Of a stretch of DNA of 6,255 nt, positions 1-6,255 are shown piece after piece; position 1 is the first letter of the stretch; each line of letters starts with the position of its first letter. This DNA comes from UBA4416 sp046345275. Lineage in GTDB: Bacteria; Bacteroidota; Bacteroidia; B-17B0; Aurantibacillaceae. The translations under genes and the position numbers were made by a program. The notes beneath the pieces are model-generated. The model saw only the letters and a program-made list of their open reading frames with translations. It was not told where the DNA came from and did not search any database. The stretch covers positions 1-6,255 of the forward strand of contig JBKDJY010000023.1 of assembly GCA_046345275.1 (NCBI GenBank). Reading direction: 5' to 3'.

Positions 1-282
1 CAGGTATTTTTAAGCATTCAGCTTTGTGAAAAGCGCCATTATCTAATGTTATTATTTTAAATTGATCTGGTTTTTCCAGTGAAAACTCATTGAGGAATAT
101 TTGGAAAGTATTGGCATTACAAAGGGGTAATTCTAAAAAAATTTATCCCCATTAACTGGCGAAAAAGCCCCAAATAAATAAGTTGTTTTAAAAACTTGAT
201 GAAAAGGGCAGATGGGTTTAATTCCTTTGGCTGTCAAAGCCTTTCCATTCCTAAAAATCAGATGGACTTTGAGCGTTCTTTC
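1..282 (-). pseudogene. IS630-family (Tc1/mariner-like) transposase remnant, 5'-truncated and frameshifted
   Basis: The minus strand encodes the middle of a DDE transposase in two frames. From 282 down to a TAG at 135-133 one frame reads a segment containing RNGKALTAKGIKP, CPFHQVFKTTYLFGAFSP and VNGDKFF. From 136 down to the window edge the -1 frame continues with LELPLCNANTFQIFLNEFS and ITLDNGAFHKAECLKIP. The LDNGAFHK block is the second catalytic Asp region of IS630-type enzymes (D-N/G-x-x-x-H), and the order of blocks fits the family. The two frames meet at a run of seven T on the minus strand. The N-terminal helix-turn-helix region, normally over 100 residues, is absent: a TGA lies at 285-283 and the DUF502 gene ends only 136 nt further on. 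The first catalytic Asp-Glu motif is not recognisable either (the aligned residues read ERTLKV). The 3' end, with the Pro-rich block and last acidic residue, lies beyond position 1. It is almost certainly inactive. The family call rests on motif recall, not a search. Confidence 0.82.
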
Positions 283-418
283 TCAACAGATGAGTAATGT
301 AAAGCGTATTTATTTTCACTTAAATACGAAAGAAAATGAAATTGGATAATACTGTTTTTATTAATCAAATCAATGTGTGATTATCGGATAGCCATAAAAG
401 CATTTATCCTTTTTATAT
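283..418. other. Non-coding stretch between transposase remnant and DUF502 gene
   Basis: This AT-rich stretch of 136 nt has stops in all minus frames and no recognisable transposase N-terminus, RNA gene or insertion-sequence terminal repeat. It holds only weak inverted repeats: GGATA at 386-390 with TATCC at 405-409, and AATCA at 363-367 with TGATT at 378-382. Neither has a GC-rich stem followed by a T-run, so I do not call a terminator for the DUF502 gene. The left limit is where transposase homology fades, so the join between chromosomal sequence and the decayed element probably lies in or next to this stretch. Confidence 0.5.
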
Positions 419-1000
419 TTAATCTTTATCAACATCTGTTAAGCCGCCAGAGATGATAAACTTCATGGCCTCCGAACTATCTGCTTTTAAAGGGATTACT
501 TGTTCTTTGCTCAGTATAATGAGCCTGCCTGAAAAAGAATAGGATTGAGGCAAATAAATCGCTATTTTATCTTTTAATTCCCATTCGTTCAAGTCATTTT
601 GTGTTATAAATCCAATTTCATGAATGTTAGCTTGTGGATTGGTTAAAACCAAAACGGGCTTAGAAAATTTTCTTTTATTTCCCATGAAAGCATTTAAAAA
701 ATCTTTAATTGAAGTATAGATGTGCTTAATAACAGGTAAATTTTCTATTCTCTCTTCAATGAATGAAAAGAATTGTTTAAACAAAAATGTCGAGGCCAGT
801 ACGCCTAATAAAAAGATAAATAAAATTAATACTGTAAGTGAAATAATGGTATCAAAAAAATTGTTTTGTATAATTCCCAAAAATGAAAATAAATTTTTGA
901 AAAATTGAAATAATTTAATCAAAAGTAAAACAGTAATACCTAAAGGAATAAAAATGAGTAGACCTTGTAAAAAGTATTTTAAAATTGATGTTGTTTTCAT
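419..1000 (-). CDS. DUF502 family inner-membrane protein
   Basis: This 193-aa protein has the DUF502 layout. Two hydrophobic segments (about residues 8-34 and 50-74) are separated by a short Phe-rich linker, followed by a conserved soluble part. Visible family blocks are LPVIKHIYTSIKDFLNAF (about 88-105), KPVLVLTNP with the following GFIT (about 114-132), a YLPQSYSFSG block (about 149-158) and FIISGG near the C-terminus (181-186). The PQSYSFSG block replaces the PTTPNPTSG version found in many proteobacterial members; I believe this is the usual form in Bacteroidota. The length is normal and the start gives a sensible N-terminus just before the first membrane segment. No biochemical role is established for the family. 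It is last in the run of minus-strand genes, 111 nt after hemF, with no terminator visible in that gap, so it may be co-transcribed or have its own promoter. Family assignment is firm; function is unknown. Confidence 0.88.
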   Translation of the reverse strand: MKTTSILKYFLQGLLIFIPLGITVLLLIKLFQFFKNLFSFLGIIQNNFFDTIISLTVLILFIFLLGVLASTFLFKQFFSFIEERIENLPVIKHIYTSIKDFLNAFMGNKRKFSKPVLVLTNPQANIHEIGFITQNDLNEWELKDKIAIYLPQSYSFSGRLIILSKEQVIPLKADSSEAMKFIISGGLTDVDKD

Positions 1001-1111
1001 TTGTTGATTTTATTTTTTTCTATCTCATAGAACCTTCTAAACTCTTTCTGAATCAAATGTTTGCTAAACTTTTATTCTAATTTATTTTTATAATTTGAAA
1101 ACCTTATTATA

Positions 1112-2038
1112 TCATAACTTAAGCCAATCGATATCTTTTTTTAATTTACTTAAGGTGATATCTTCTTCTGAATTTTTTGATGGTTTAAAATTATAGATCC
1201 AACTTGCATGAGTTGGCAAACTCATTAAGATTGACTCAATTCTTCCATCAGTTTCTAAGCCAAAACGAGTTCCTTTGTCATAAACCAAATTAAATTCTAC
1301 ATAACGTCCTCGCCTCAATAGCTGCCATTGCTTATTTTGAGTTGTAAAGCTTTTATTTTTATTTCTGGTTATTAACTCAAGATAAGTTGGTGAAAATATC
1401 TGCCCCACGTTTTGCCAAAAAGCGAAATTTTGTTCAAAGCTAACATCTTGTGTGGAACTTAAACGATCAAAAAAAATTCCACCAATTCCGCGTGTTTCGC
1501 TGCGGTGCTTGATATAAAAATAATCGTCGGCCCAAGTCTTAAATTTTGAATAATAACTTTTATGATGTTGATCACACACAGATTTTAATTGTTGATGAAA
1601 AAATTTAGCATCACTATCCACAATATAATGAGGCGTTAAATCAATACCACCACCTAACCATCTGACTCCATTACTCATTTCAAAATATCTGATGTTCATG
1701 TGAATTATAGGTACCATAGGGTTTTTTGGATGGATGACAATTGAAACTCCTGTCGCAAAAAAAGTATCTGCTTGTGTTAATTTGGTTTCAATAACAGAAT
1801 GAGATTGTTCTTTTAATAAAAATTCGGGAACTTTACCATGTACAGCAGAAAACATCACTCCACCTTTTTCTATCACAGCGCCATTTTCTATTACCTTAGA
1901 AATACCACCACCACCCAGTTCTCTTTCCCAAACGTCGTGATTGAAGCTAGCTAAACCATCTGCTGTTTGAAGAGAAAAACAAATATCTGATTGTAATTTT
2001 TTTAGCCATTCAGAAATATTTTGTCTATTTATCTCCAT
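1112..2038 (-). CDS. hemF: Oxygen-dependent coproporphyrinogen III oxidase
   Basis: HemF carries out the two oxidative decarboxylations that turn coproporphyrinogen III into protoporphyrinogen IX in haem synthesis, using O2 and no organic cofactor, in the cytoplasm. At 308 aa it has the usual length. All family blocks are present: WERELGGGG (37-45), the GAVIEKGGVMFSAVHG region (53-68), GVSIVIHPKNPMVPIIHMN (97-115) with conserved His103 and His113, WLGGGIDLTPHY (127-138), WADDYFYIKHR with GIGGIFFDRL (169-192), YVEFNLVYDKGTRFGLETDG (246-265) and the closing RIESILMSLP (266-275). Nothing is missing, so it should be active. The ATG lies inside the end of the upstream LysM/PBP1 gene, giving a 10-nt overlap in another frame, which suggests translational coupling; upstream in-frame starts are not needed, because the N-terminus already matches the family. 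The oxygen-independent enzyme HemN is not in this window. Confidence 0.97.
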   Translation of the reverse strand: MEINRQNISEWLKKLQSDICFSLQTADGLASFNHDVWERELGGGGISKVIENGAVIEKGGVMFSAVHGKVPEFLLKEQSHSVIETKLTQADTFFATGVSIVIHPKNPMVPIIHMNIRYFEMSNGVRWLGGGIDLTPHYIVDSDAKFFHQQLKSVCDQHHKSYYSKFKTWADDYFYIKHRSETRGIGGIFFDRLSSTQDVSFEQNFAFWQNVGQIFSPTYLELITRNKNKSFTTQNKQWQLLRRGRYVEFNLVYDKGTRFGLETDGRIESILMSLPTHASWIYNFKPSKNSEEDITLSKLKKDIDWLKL

Positions 2039-3882
2039 CCTAACTTTTGTAATTTAAAATTTGAATATTTAAAGATTGAAACAGCTTTATTTTCGTACCC
2101 TGTTACGCTATCTGGTTTATAAAATTTAAACCCACACAAAATTCCATCATACGTAAATTTTTCTAAATTGATGAACATGTTTGGACCTTCATTTTTTAAA
2201 TTAGAAAAATAATAGGTAGCAATATCAAATCCTTCGAAATAATATTCACTAGGATCGCCTGCATATACTTGCTGATATTGCTTCACTAAATCTCTTGTTT
2301 TTAAATCAGAATTATCCAATTTATGAGCGGTAGCAAAATGAAAATTTAATTTATTAAAATAAGCTTGGTCTAAATTATCGATGCTAATGTTGTTTTCGAA
2401 ACCCATCAATAAAAAATCTTTCTTGTCTGCAAATAAAGATAGCTGGGTAATAAAATCTTGCAAAAAAACAGGATTGTTGGTCAAAACAATCACTACATTT
2501 TTTTTACCTAAAACATATTTTGATTTTACACCTTCCAAATTTTTTACTTGACAAATCGTATCCTTTAACGACTTATTTGCTTTTAATAAATTTACCTTAT
2601 ATCTATCTTTAAAAGCTCTAGCGTATGATAAATCTTTATTAGTGGGACAAACAATAATATTGTTTGAAGCAGCTAATGAATCAAAAGCAAAATCTGCCAA
2701 GCTTTCTATCAGCGTATATTGAGATGGAGTGACCTTACTGACTAAATTATTATTGTATAAAATTTTGCTTTGTGAAAGGATTGGCGAAATACAAGGTATT
2801 TGAAGCGTTTTAGCGCGTTTGGATAATTGCTTAAACACACCAGCATATAGTGGCCCAAAAATAAGATCTAATTTTTTAAAATCTTCCGTTCGAAAAATAT
2901 CTTCTACCTTTACGGAATCGTTTTCTTGAACATCAAATAAAGAAATGTTGATTACAAAGTTTTTTGAGGTTAAAGAATCTATGGCCTTTTTAAAACCTAA
3001 ATAAAAATCTAAAGCCATATTTTGAGTGGCAGGAAATGAAGCCTGACTTTTCAATAAATCATCAACGGTAAAAAGCTCACTTTCTTTTAGCTTAAAGGGC
3101 AAAAACAAACCAATGTTGTAATAATTTTTTTTTGGTTTATTAAATATGTTACTATCTATTTCATTGACTGATTTTGTATATCCTGAATTTAAAGTTGAAG
3201 TCGGAATGGATACATCTGCAATTTTTCTAACAATCGTTGGTATTTTAATTTGCTGTCCACTTTTTAAACCGTCATTGATTTCTGGATTTAATTTTATTAA
3301 TTCGGTTATCGCAACATTATTTTTTTTACTGATGGATGTTAATGTTTCTCCTTGTAAAACGGTATATAAACTGTAAGTTGAAGTTGAAACATTATTTTTT
3401 CCATTATCATCATATTTTTTAATTGGCGTTTTTTTCTCAGCAATAATTAAATATTCCCCCTCCTTGATGCCTTTATTGCTTTGAGGATTATAAATACTGA
3501 GTTGCTTTTCATTAAGGTTATATGTTTTCGAAATGCTGTAAATGGTTTCACTTTTTTTTATTTTGTGATAAACGTACTTATTTGTATCAATGCTATTTGC
3601 TGGTTTAGCAAGGTTCTTTTCAAAAGGAATTTTTAATTCTTGTCCATTTTTAATGCCTTCTATGGCTTCTTCGTTTTCAGCTAAAATATAATTGATATCT
3701 ACCTCATAAGTTTTTGCAATGGCATATAAGCTTTGCCCTTTTTCAACTTTATGAATGTAATATTTCTTCCCATTTATAATTTTTATTTCTGTCGATTTTG
3801 TTTGAGCATTAAAATAATTTGGAAAAAAGCAAAAAGCAAAAAGCAAAATTAGCGCAATATGTATTTTATTTTTTTTATTCAT
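2029..3882 (-). CDS. Exported LysM and PBP1-like (periplasmic ligand-binding) domain protein
   Basis: This 617-aa protein begins with a signal peptide: basic MNKKNK, a hydrophobic stretch at about 8-20, and likely cleavage after NA at residue 26, leaving a mature N-terminal Gln. Three LysM domains follow at about 42-87, 103-148 and 171-216, each with a YxxHKVxKGxSLYAIAKTY-like start and a NGQxLKIP-like end; the second is the most divergent (KKSETIYSISKTY). A linker leads to a domain from about 254 to 600 resembling the substrate-binding proteins of ABC amino-acid transporters (PBP type 1 fold), with NIGLFLPF at its start, a FIFGPLYAGVF-like block near 341-350 and GFDIATYYF at 551-559. LysM domains bind GlcNAc-containing glycans, so the protein probably sits on peptidoglycan in the periplasm. 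No transporter subunits are nearby, so a sensory or structural role is as likely as uptake. It starts 44 nt after guaA and overlaps hemF. Domain calls are firm; ligand and role are unknown. Confidence 0.9.
   Translation of the reverse strand: MNKKNKIHIALILLFAFCFFPNYFNAQTKSTEIKIINGKKYYIHKVEKGQSLYAIAKTYEVDINYILAENEEAIEGIKNGQELKIPFEKNLAKPANSIDTNKYVYHKIKKSETIYSISKTYNLNEKQLSIYNPQSNKGIKEGEYLIIAEKKTPIKKYDDNGKNNVSTSTYSLYTVLQGETLTSISKKNNVAITELIKLNPEINDGLKSGQQIKIPTIVRKIADVSIPTSTLNSGYTKSVNEIDSNIFNKPKKNYYNIGLFLPFKLKESELFTVDDLLKSQASFPATQNMALDFYLGFKKAIDSLTSKNFVINISLFDVQENDSVKVEDIFRTEDFKKLDLIFGPLYAGVFKQLSKRAKTLQIPCISPILSQSKILYNNNLVSKVTPSQYTLIESLADFAFDSLAASNNIIVCPTNKDLSYARAFKDRYKVNLLKANKSLKDTICQVKNLEGVKSKYVLGKKNVVIVLTNNPVFLQDFITQLSLFADKKDFLLMGFENNISIDNLDQAYFNKLNFHFATAHKLDNSDLKTRDLVKQYQQVYAGDPSEYYFEGFDIATYYFSNLKNEGPNMFINLEKFTYDGILCGFKFYKPDSVTGYENKAVSIFKYSNFKLQKLGWR
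3824..3848. repeat. Tandem heptamer repeat (AAAAAGC, about 3.6 copies) in signal-peptide codons
   Basis: On the plus strand three exact copies of AAAAAGC (3824-3844) are followed by a partial fourth, AAAA (3845-3848). On the coding strand these are GCTTTTT units, encoding the hydrophobic core LLFAFCFF of the signal peptide of the LysM/PBP1 protein. The unit is 7 nt, so gain or loss of one copy would shift the frame right after the start of the gene. With only three copies it could equally be simple codon bias for hydrophobic residues in an AT-rich genome. Confidence 0.75.
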
Positions 3883-3926
3883 GTTATTTAAATAAACTTT
3901 TTTATTTATCTAGCAACTTCTGTCAG

Positions 3927-5456
3927 CTATTCCCATTCAATGGTAGCTGGCGGCTTTGAGCTAATATCATATACAACTCTATTAACGCCTTTTACTTTAT
4001 TTATAATATCATTTGAAATTTTTGCTAAAAATTCGTATGGTAAATGGCACCAATCAGCTGTCATTCCATCAGTTGAAGACACAGCACGAAGAGCAACTAC
4101 TTTTTCGTAAGTACGTTCATCTCCCATTACGCCAACACTTTGTATGGGTAATAAGATGGCTCCTGCTTGCCAAACAGAATCATATAAGCCAGCAAATTTT
4201 AAACCTTCAATAAAAATATGATCTACTTCCTGCAACAATTCAACTTTTTCAGCAGTAATATCTCCCAAAATCCGAATGGCTAATCCTGGCCCAGGAAATG
4301 GATGTCTTCCTATTAAAGATTTATCCATACTTAAAGTTACGCCCACTCTGCGTACTTCATCTTTAAATAAACTTCGTAATGGTTCAATTACTTTTAATTT
4401 CATGTAATCGGGCAAGCCGCCTACATTATGATGAGACTTAATGGTTGCCGACGGTCCATTTACTGATAAGCTCTCAATCACATCCGGATAGATGGTTCCT
4501 TGCGCTAGCCACTTTACGTCTGAAATTAGTTTTGATTCTTCATCAAAAACATCTATAAATGATTTTCCTATGGCTTTGCGTTTGCTTTCAGGATCCGAAA
4601 TGTTTTTGAGCGCATCATAAAATAAATTTTTAGCATTAACACCTTTTACGTTTAAGCCCATTCCTTTGTATGAATTTAAAACATTTTCAAATTCATTTTT
4701 ACGCAACAAACCATTGTCAACAAAAATGCAATGTAGGTTAGCGCCAATGGCTTTGTGCAATAATACCGCAGCAACGCTACTATCTACGCCGCCTGATAAG
4801 CCTAATACAACTTTATCATTTCCTATTTTTTGTTTTATTTCCTCAACAGTTCTTTCAATAAATGAACTAGACGTCCAATTACCTGCGCAGCCGCAAATAT
4901 CTTTTACAAAATTTTTTAATAAAGCAGCACCTTCTGTTGAGTGATAAACCTCGGGATGAAACTGAATTCCCCATGTTTGTTCATTCTCAATAGCAAAACC
5001 AGCAACTTTCACATCATGCGTACTAGCTATCACAGTATATTTTTCTGGAACTTTTAAAATGGTATCCGCGTGGCTCATCCAAACTTGAGATTCATGACTA
5101 ATGTTTTTAAACAAAAGATTATTGCTGCCTACAAAGCTTAGGTTTGCTCTTCCATATTCGCGCGAATTAGATTTTCCAACTTCACCTCCATAAAAATAGG
5201 CCAATAACTGAGCGCCATAGCAAATGCCCAATAAAGGCAATTTACCTTTAATGTGATCTAAGTTGGGATTCAAAGGATTTTCCTGACGTACACTATGTGG
5301 ACTTCCTGATAAAATGACGCCTTTAATATTGTCAGTAATTTTTGGAATTTTATTGAAGGGGTGGATTTCACAATACACGTTCAGTTCTCTCAAACGACGA
5401 GCAATTAACTGAGTAAATTGTGAACCAAAATCGAGAATTAAAATTTGTTCTTGCAT
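3927..5456 (-). CDS. guaA: GMP synthase (glutamine-hydrolysing)
   Basis: GuaA makes GMP from XMP, ATP and glutamine, the last step of guanine nucleotide synthesis, in the cytoplasm. The 509-aa protein is complete and in the normal range for the family. The class I glutamine amidotransferase domain covers about 1-190 with the nucleophile Cys79 in LLGICYGAQ and its partners His167 and Glu169 in QFHPEV. The ATP pyrophosphatase domain follows with the PP-loop SGGVDSS at 221-227, FVDNGLLR at 245-252, the KSHHNVGGLP block at 340-349 and GRHPFPGPGLAIR at 383-395. The C-terminal dimerisation domain ends in the conserved KPPATIEWE. The ATG at 5456 places the first strand, ILILDFGSQ, where the family has it. 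It is the first gene of the left-hand run and must use a promoter in 5457-5739; I see no purine riboswitch there. No abnormal feature is visible. Confidence 0.98.
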   Translation of the reverse strand: MQEQILILDFGSQFTQLIARRLRELNVYCEIHPFNKIPKITDNIKGVILSGSPHSVRQENPLNPNLDHIKGKLPLLGICYGAQLLAYFYGGEVGKSNSREYGRANLSFVGSNNLLFKNISHESQVWMSHADTILKVPEKYTVIASTHDVKVAGFAIENEQTWGIQFHPEVYHSTEGAALLKNFVKDICGCAGNWTSSSFIERTVEEIKQKIGNDKVVLGLSGGVDSSVAAVLLHKAIGANLHCIFVDNGLLRKNEFENVLNSYKGMGLNVKGVNAKNLFYDALKNISDPESKRKAIGKSFIDVFDEESKLISDVKWLAQGTIYPDVIESLSVNGPSATIKSHHNVGGLPDYMKLKVIEPLRSLFKDEVRRVGVTLSMDKSLIGRHPFPGPGLAIRILGDITAEKVELLQEVDHIFIEGLKFAGLYDSVWQAGAILLPIQSVGVMGDERTYEKVVALRAVSSTDGMTADWCHLPYEFLAKISNDIINKVKGVNRVVYDISSKPPATIEWE

Positions 5457-5739
5457 AATAGCTAGTAAAGTTAGATAAATCTTTTGTTATAGAAGAGTTG
5501 CATCTAAAAAATTGACATAAATTAAATGTTATTTCGATTTTTATTTGATTTGAAGCATCCTGAGTCGACTTGAAAAAAGTTCAAACATTTTTGCTAAAAA
5601 TCCTGTTAAAGGTTTCGACTTTTATATTAACCCTATAAATACCTTTTACTTTTCTGTTTTTAATTACAGGCGAAAGCGCAATTAGACTGTTCAATAGCGC
5701 AACCTATCATGAAATAAACCTAAGGCATACTTAACAACT
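5457..5739 (-). promoter_or_regulatory. guaA upstream region (promoter and leader, elements not resolved)
   Basis: This 283-nt non-coding stretch lies between the terminator and the guaA start, so guaA expression must begin here. I found no match to the Bacteroidota promoter pair (TTTG with TAnnTTTG) that I would defend, and no convincing riboswitch fold. Two minor structures are visible. One is an imperfect hairpin, GCGCAATT at 5676-5683 pairing with AATAGCGC at 5693-5700, with one mismatch and a 9-nt loop. The other is a repeated motif, TTTCGATTTTTAT at 5532-5544 and TTTCGACTTTTAT at 5613-5625. No open frame longer than about 15 codons with a credible start was seen on either strand. Confidence 0.5.
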
Positions 5740-5768
5740 AAAAAGCCCTTGCATTACAAGGGCTTTTT
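5740..5768 (-). terminator. Intrinsic terminator, likely bidirectional, after the T9SS-tail gene
   Basis: A perfect 12-bp inverted repeat is present: AAAAAGCCCTTG at 5740-5751 and CAAGGGCTTTTT at 5757-5768, with a 5-nt loop (CATTA). Because the arms end in A5 and T5, the transcript has a GC-containing stem followed by a U-run in either direction. It lies 37 nt past the stop of the T9SS-tail gene on the minus strand, so its main job is probably to end that transcript and isolate guaA from read-through. Confidence 0.9.
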
Positions 5769-5805
5769 GTTTCTATTTTAATTCAACTTGTTTGGTAAGA
5801 TCATC

Positions 5806-6255
5806 CTACCTCCCAATCACAAATTTCTTAAGCGCTCGCTCGCTGCTATTCAATATTTTAATGAAATAAACAGCTTCGGCCAAATTACTCACATCAATTT
5901 TGAAGGCTTCGCCATTCTTTAAGTTCACGTTGTTGAAGGTGATTAAGGTTTGCCCTAAAACCGTATACACGCCAATGGTAACATTATCAAGGTTTTTGTT
6001 GCTGATGATGGTTAAAACATCTCCTGATAAATAAGAGTTAAAGTTATAATTGAATTTAACTGGCACACAATGGGCATAAATAATTTGCCCAACTTCATGC
6101 ACTGTTTTATCTAGATCAACTTGCTCGAGTTTGTAATAGTAAATGGAATCAATGTCCAAATTATTATCTATCACCTCGTAATTGTTAACCGTGTAGCTGT
6201 TTACGCTTCCTTTCACTTTGGCAATGGGTGCTGCAAAGTCTATCTGATTTGATCT
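5806..6255 (-). CDS. 3' end of a secreted protein with T9SS type A C-terminal sorting domain (5' end outside window)
   Basis: The frame is open to the window edge and continues beyond it, so only the last 149 residues are visible. A GTG at 6216 can be read as a start, but it is an internal Val codon: upstream residues include IDFAAPIAK, and the joined segment IAKVKGSVNSYTV with YYYKLEQVDLD matches the linker commonly found just before sorting tails (KVKGxGNS...YYRLKQVDxDG). The last 75-80 residues form the type A sorting domain: an L-x-I-x-S strand (LTIISN), VYTVLGQTL, IDVSNLAEAVYFIKI and the closing basic KKFVIGR. Such tails direct proteins through the outer membrane by the type IX system, after which they are removed or the protein is attached to the cell surface. 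The catalytic or adhesive part is not in the window, so the function cannot be given. It is ended by the hairpin at 5740-5768. Confidence 0.87.
   Translation of the reverse strand, partial: RSNQIDFAAPIAKVKGSVNSYTVNNYEVIDNNLDIDSIYYYKLEQVDLDKTVHEVGQIIYAHCVPVKFNYNFNSYLSGDVLTIISNKNLDNVTIGVYTVLGQTLITFNNVNLKNGEAFKIDVSNLAEAVYFIKILNSSERALKKFVIGR

Noticed and set aside
386..409. Inverted repeat GGATA/TATCC as a terminator for the DUF502 gene
   Set aside because: The stem is only 5 bp, AT-rich, with a 14-nt loop and no T-run after it on the minus strand.
1106..1111. TATAAT on the minus strand as a -10 box for the DUF502 gene
   Set aside because: It has no -35 partner, is a likely chance match in AT-rich sequence, and this consensus is not the main promoter type in this phylum.
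3890..3907. AAATAAA/TTTATTT hairpin between guaA and the LysM/PBP1 gene as a terminator or attenuator
   Set aside because: The stem is made only of A-T pairs in a very AT-rich gap; it would be too weak, and the 44-nt spacing favours read-through.
4666..4944. Open frames on the plus strand inside guaA, the LysM/PBP1 gene and the DUF502 gene (also 720-908, 3146-3376, 4013-4213)
   Set aside because: Each is antisense to a well-supported conserved gene, and none encodes a recognisable domain.
5512..5517. TTGACA on the plus strand as a promoter for a small RNA ending at the 5740-5768 hairpin
   Set aside because: No matching -10 element is evident at the right distance, Bacteroidota do not rely on the E. 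coli -35 consensus, and no conserved RNA is recognisable.
5457..5739. Purine riboswitch upstream of guaA
   Set aside because: I could not find a three-way junction with the conserved loop and core bases of purine riboswitches; these are also mainly known from Firmicutes.

Overview
The window looks like a chromosomal segment from an AT-rich member of the Bacteroidota (GC is about one third by eye). Three things point there: the C-terminal type IX secretion (T9SS) sorting domain on the gene at the right edge, a protein joining LysM domains to a PBP1-like domain (an architecture typical of this phylum), and starts preceded by A-rich sequence instead of a clear Shine-Dalgarno. An oxygen-dependent HemF suggests the organism lives with oxygen at least part of the time. 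All recognised genes lie on the minus strand, so they are transcribed from right to left.

Layout, in transcription order from the right edge. (1) 5806-6255: the 3' end of a secreted protein with a T9SS type A sorting tail; its beginning lies outside the window. It is closed off by a perfect 12-bp hairpin terminator at 5740-5768. (2) 5457-5739: a 283-nt non-coding stretch that must hold the guaA promoter and leader. (3) 3927-5456: guaA, GMP synthase. (4) 2029-3882: a 617-aa exported LysM/PBP1-like protein, 44 nt after guaA. (5) 1112-2038: hemF, coproporphyrinogen III oxidase, overlapping the previous gene by 10 nt. (6) 419-1000: a DUF502 membrane protein, 111 nt after hemF. (7) 1-282: the decayed middle part of an IS630-type transposase, also on the minus strand, with its 5' half missing and a frameshift at a run of seven T.

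guaA, the LysM/PBP1 gene and hemF are packed closely enough to be one transcription unit; the DUF502 gene may be read from the same transcript, since no terminator is visible before it. The enzymes belong to separate pathways (GMP and haem synthesis), so the grouping looks like a housekeeping cluster and not a dedicated pathway. I do not see a new biological system here. The points most worth a second look are the transposase remnant with its T7/TAG junction, a tandem heptamer repeat inside the signal peptide of the LysM/PBP1 protein, and the unknown ligand of that protein.
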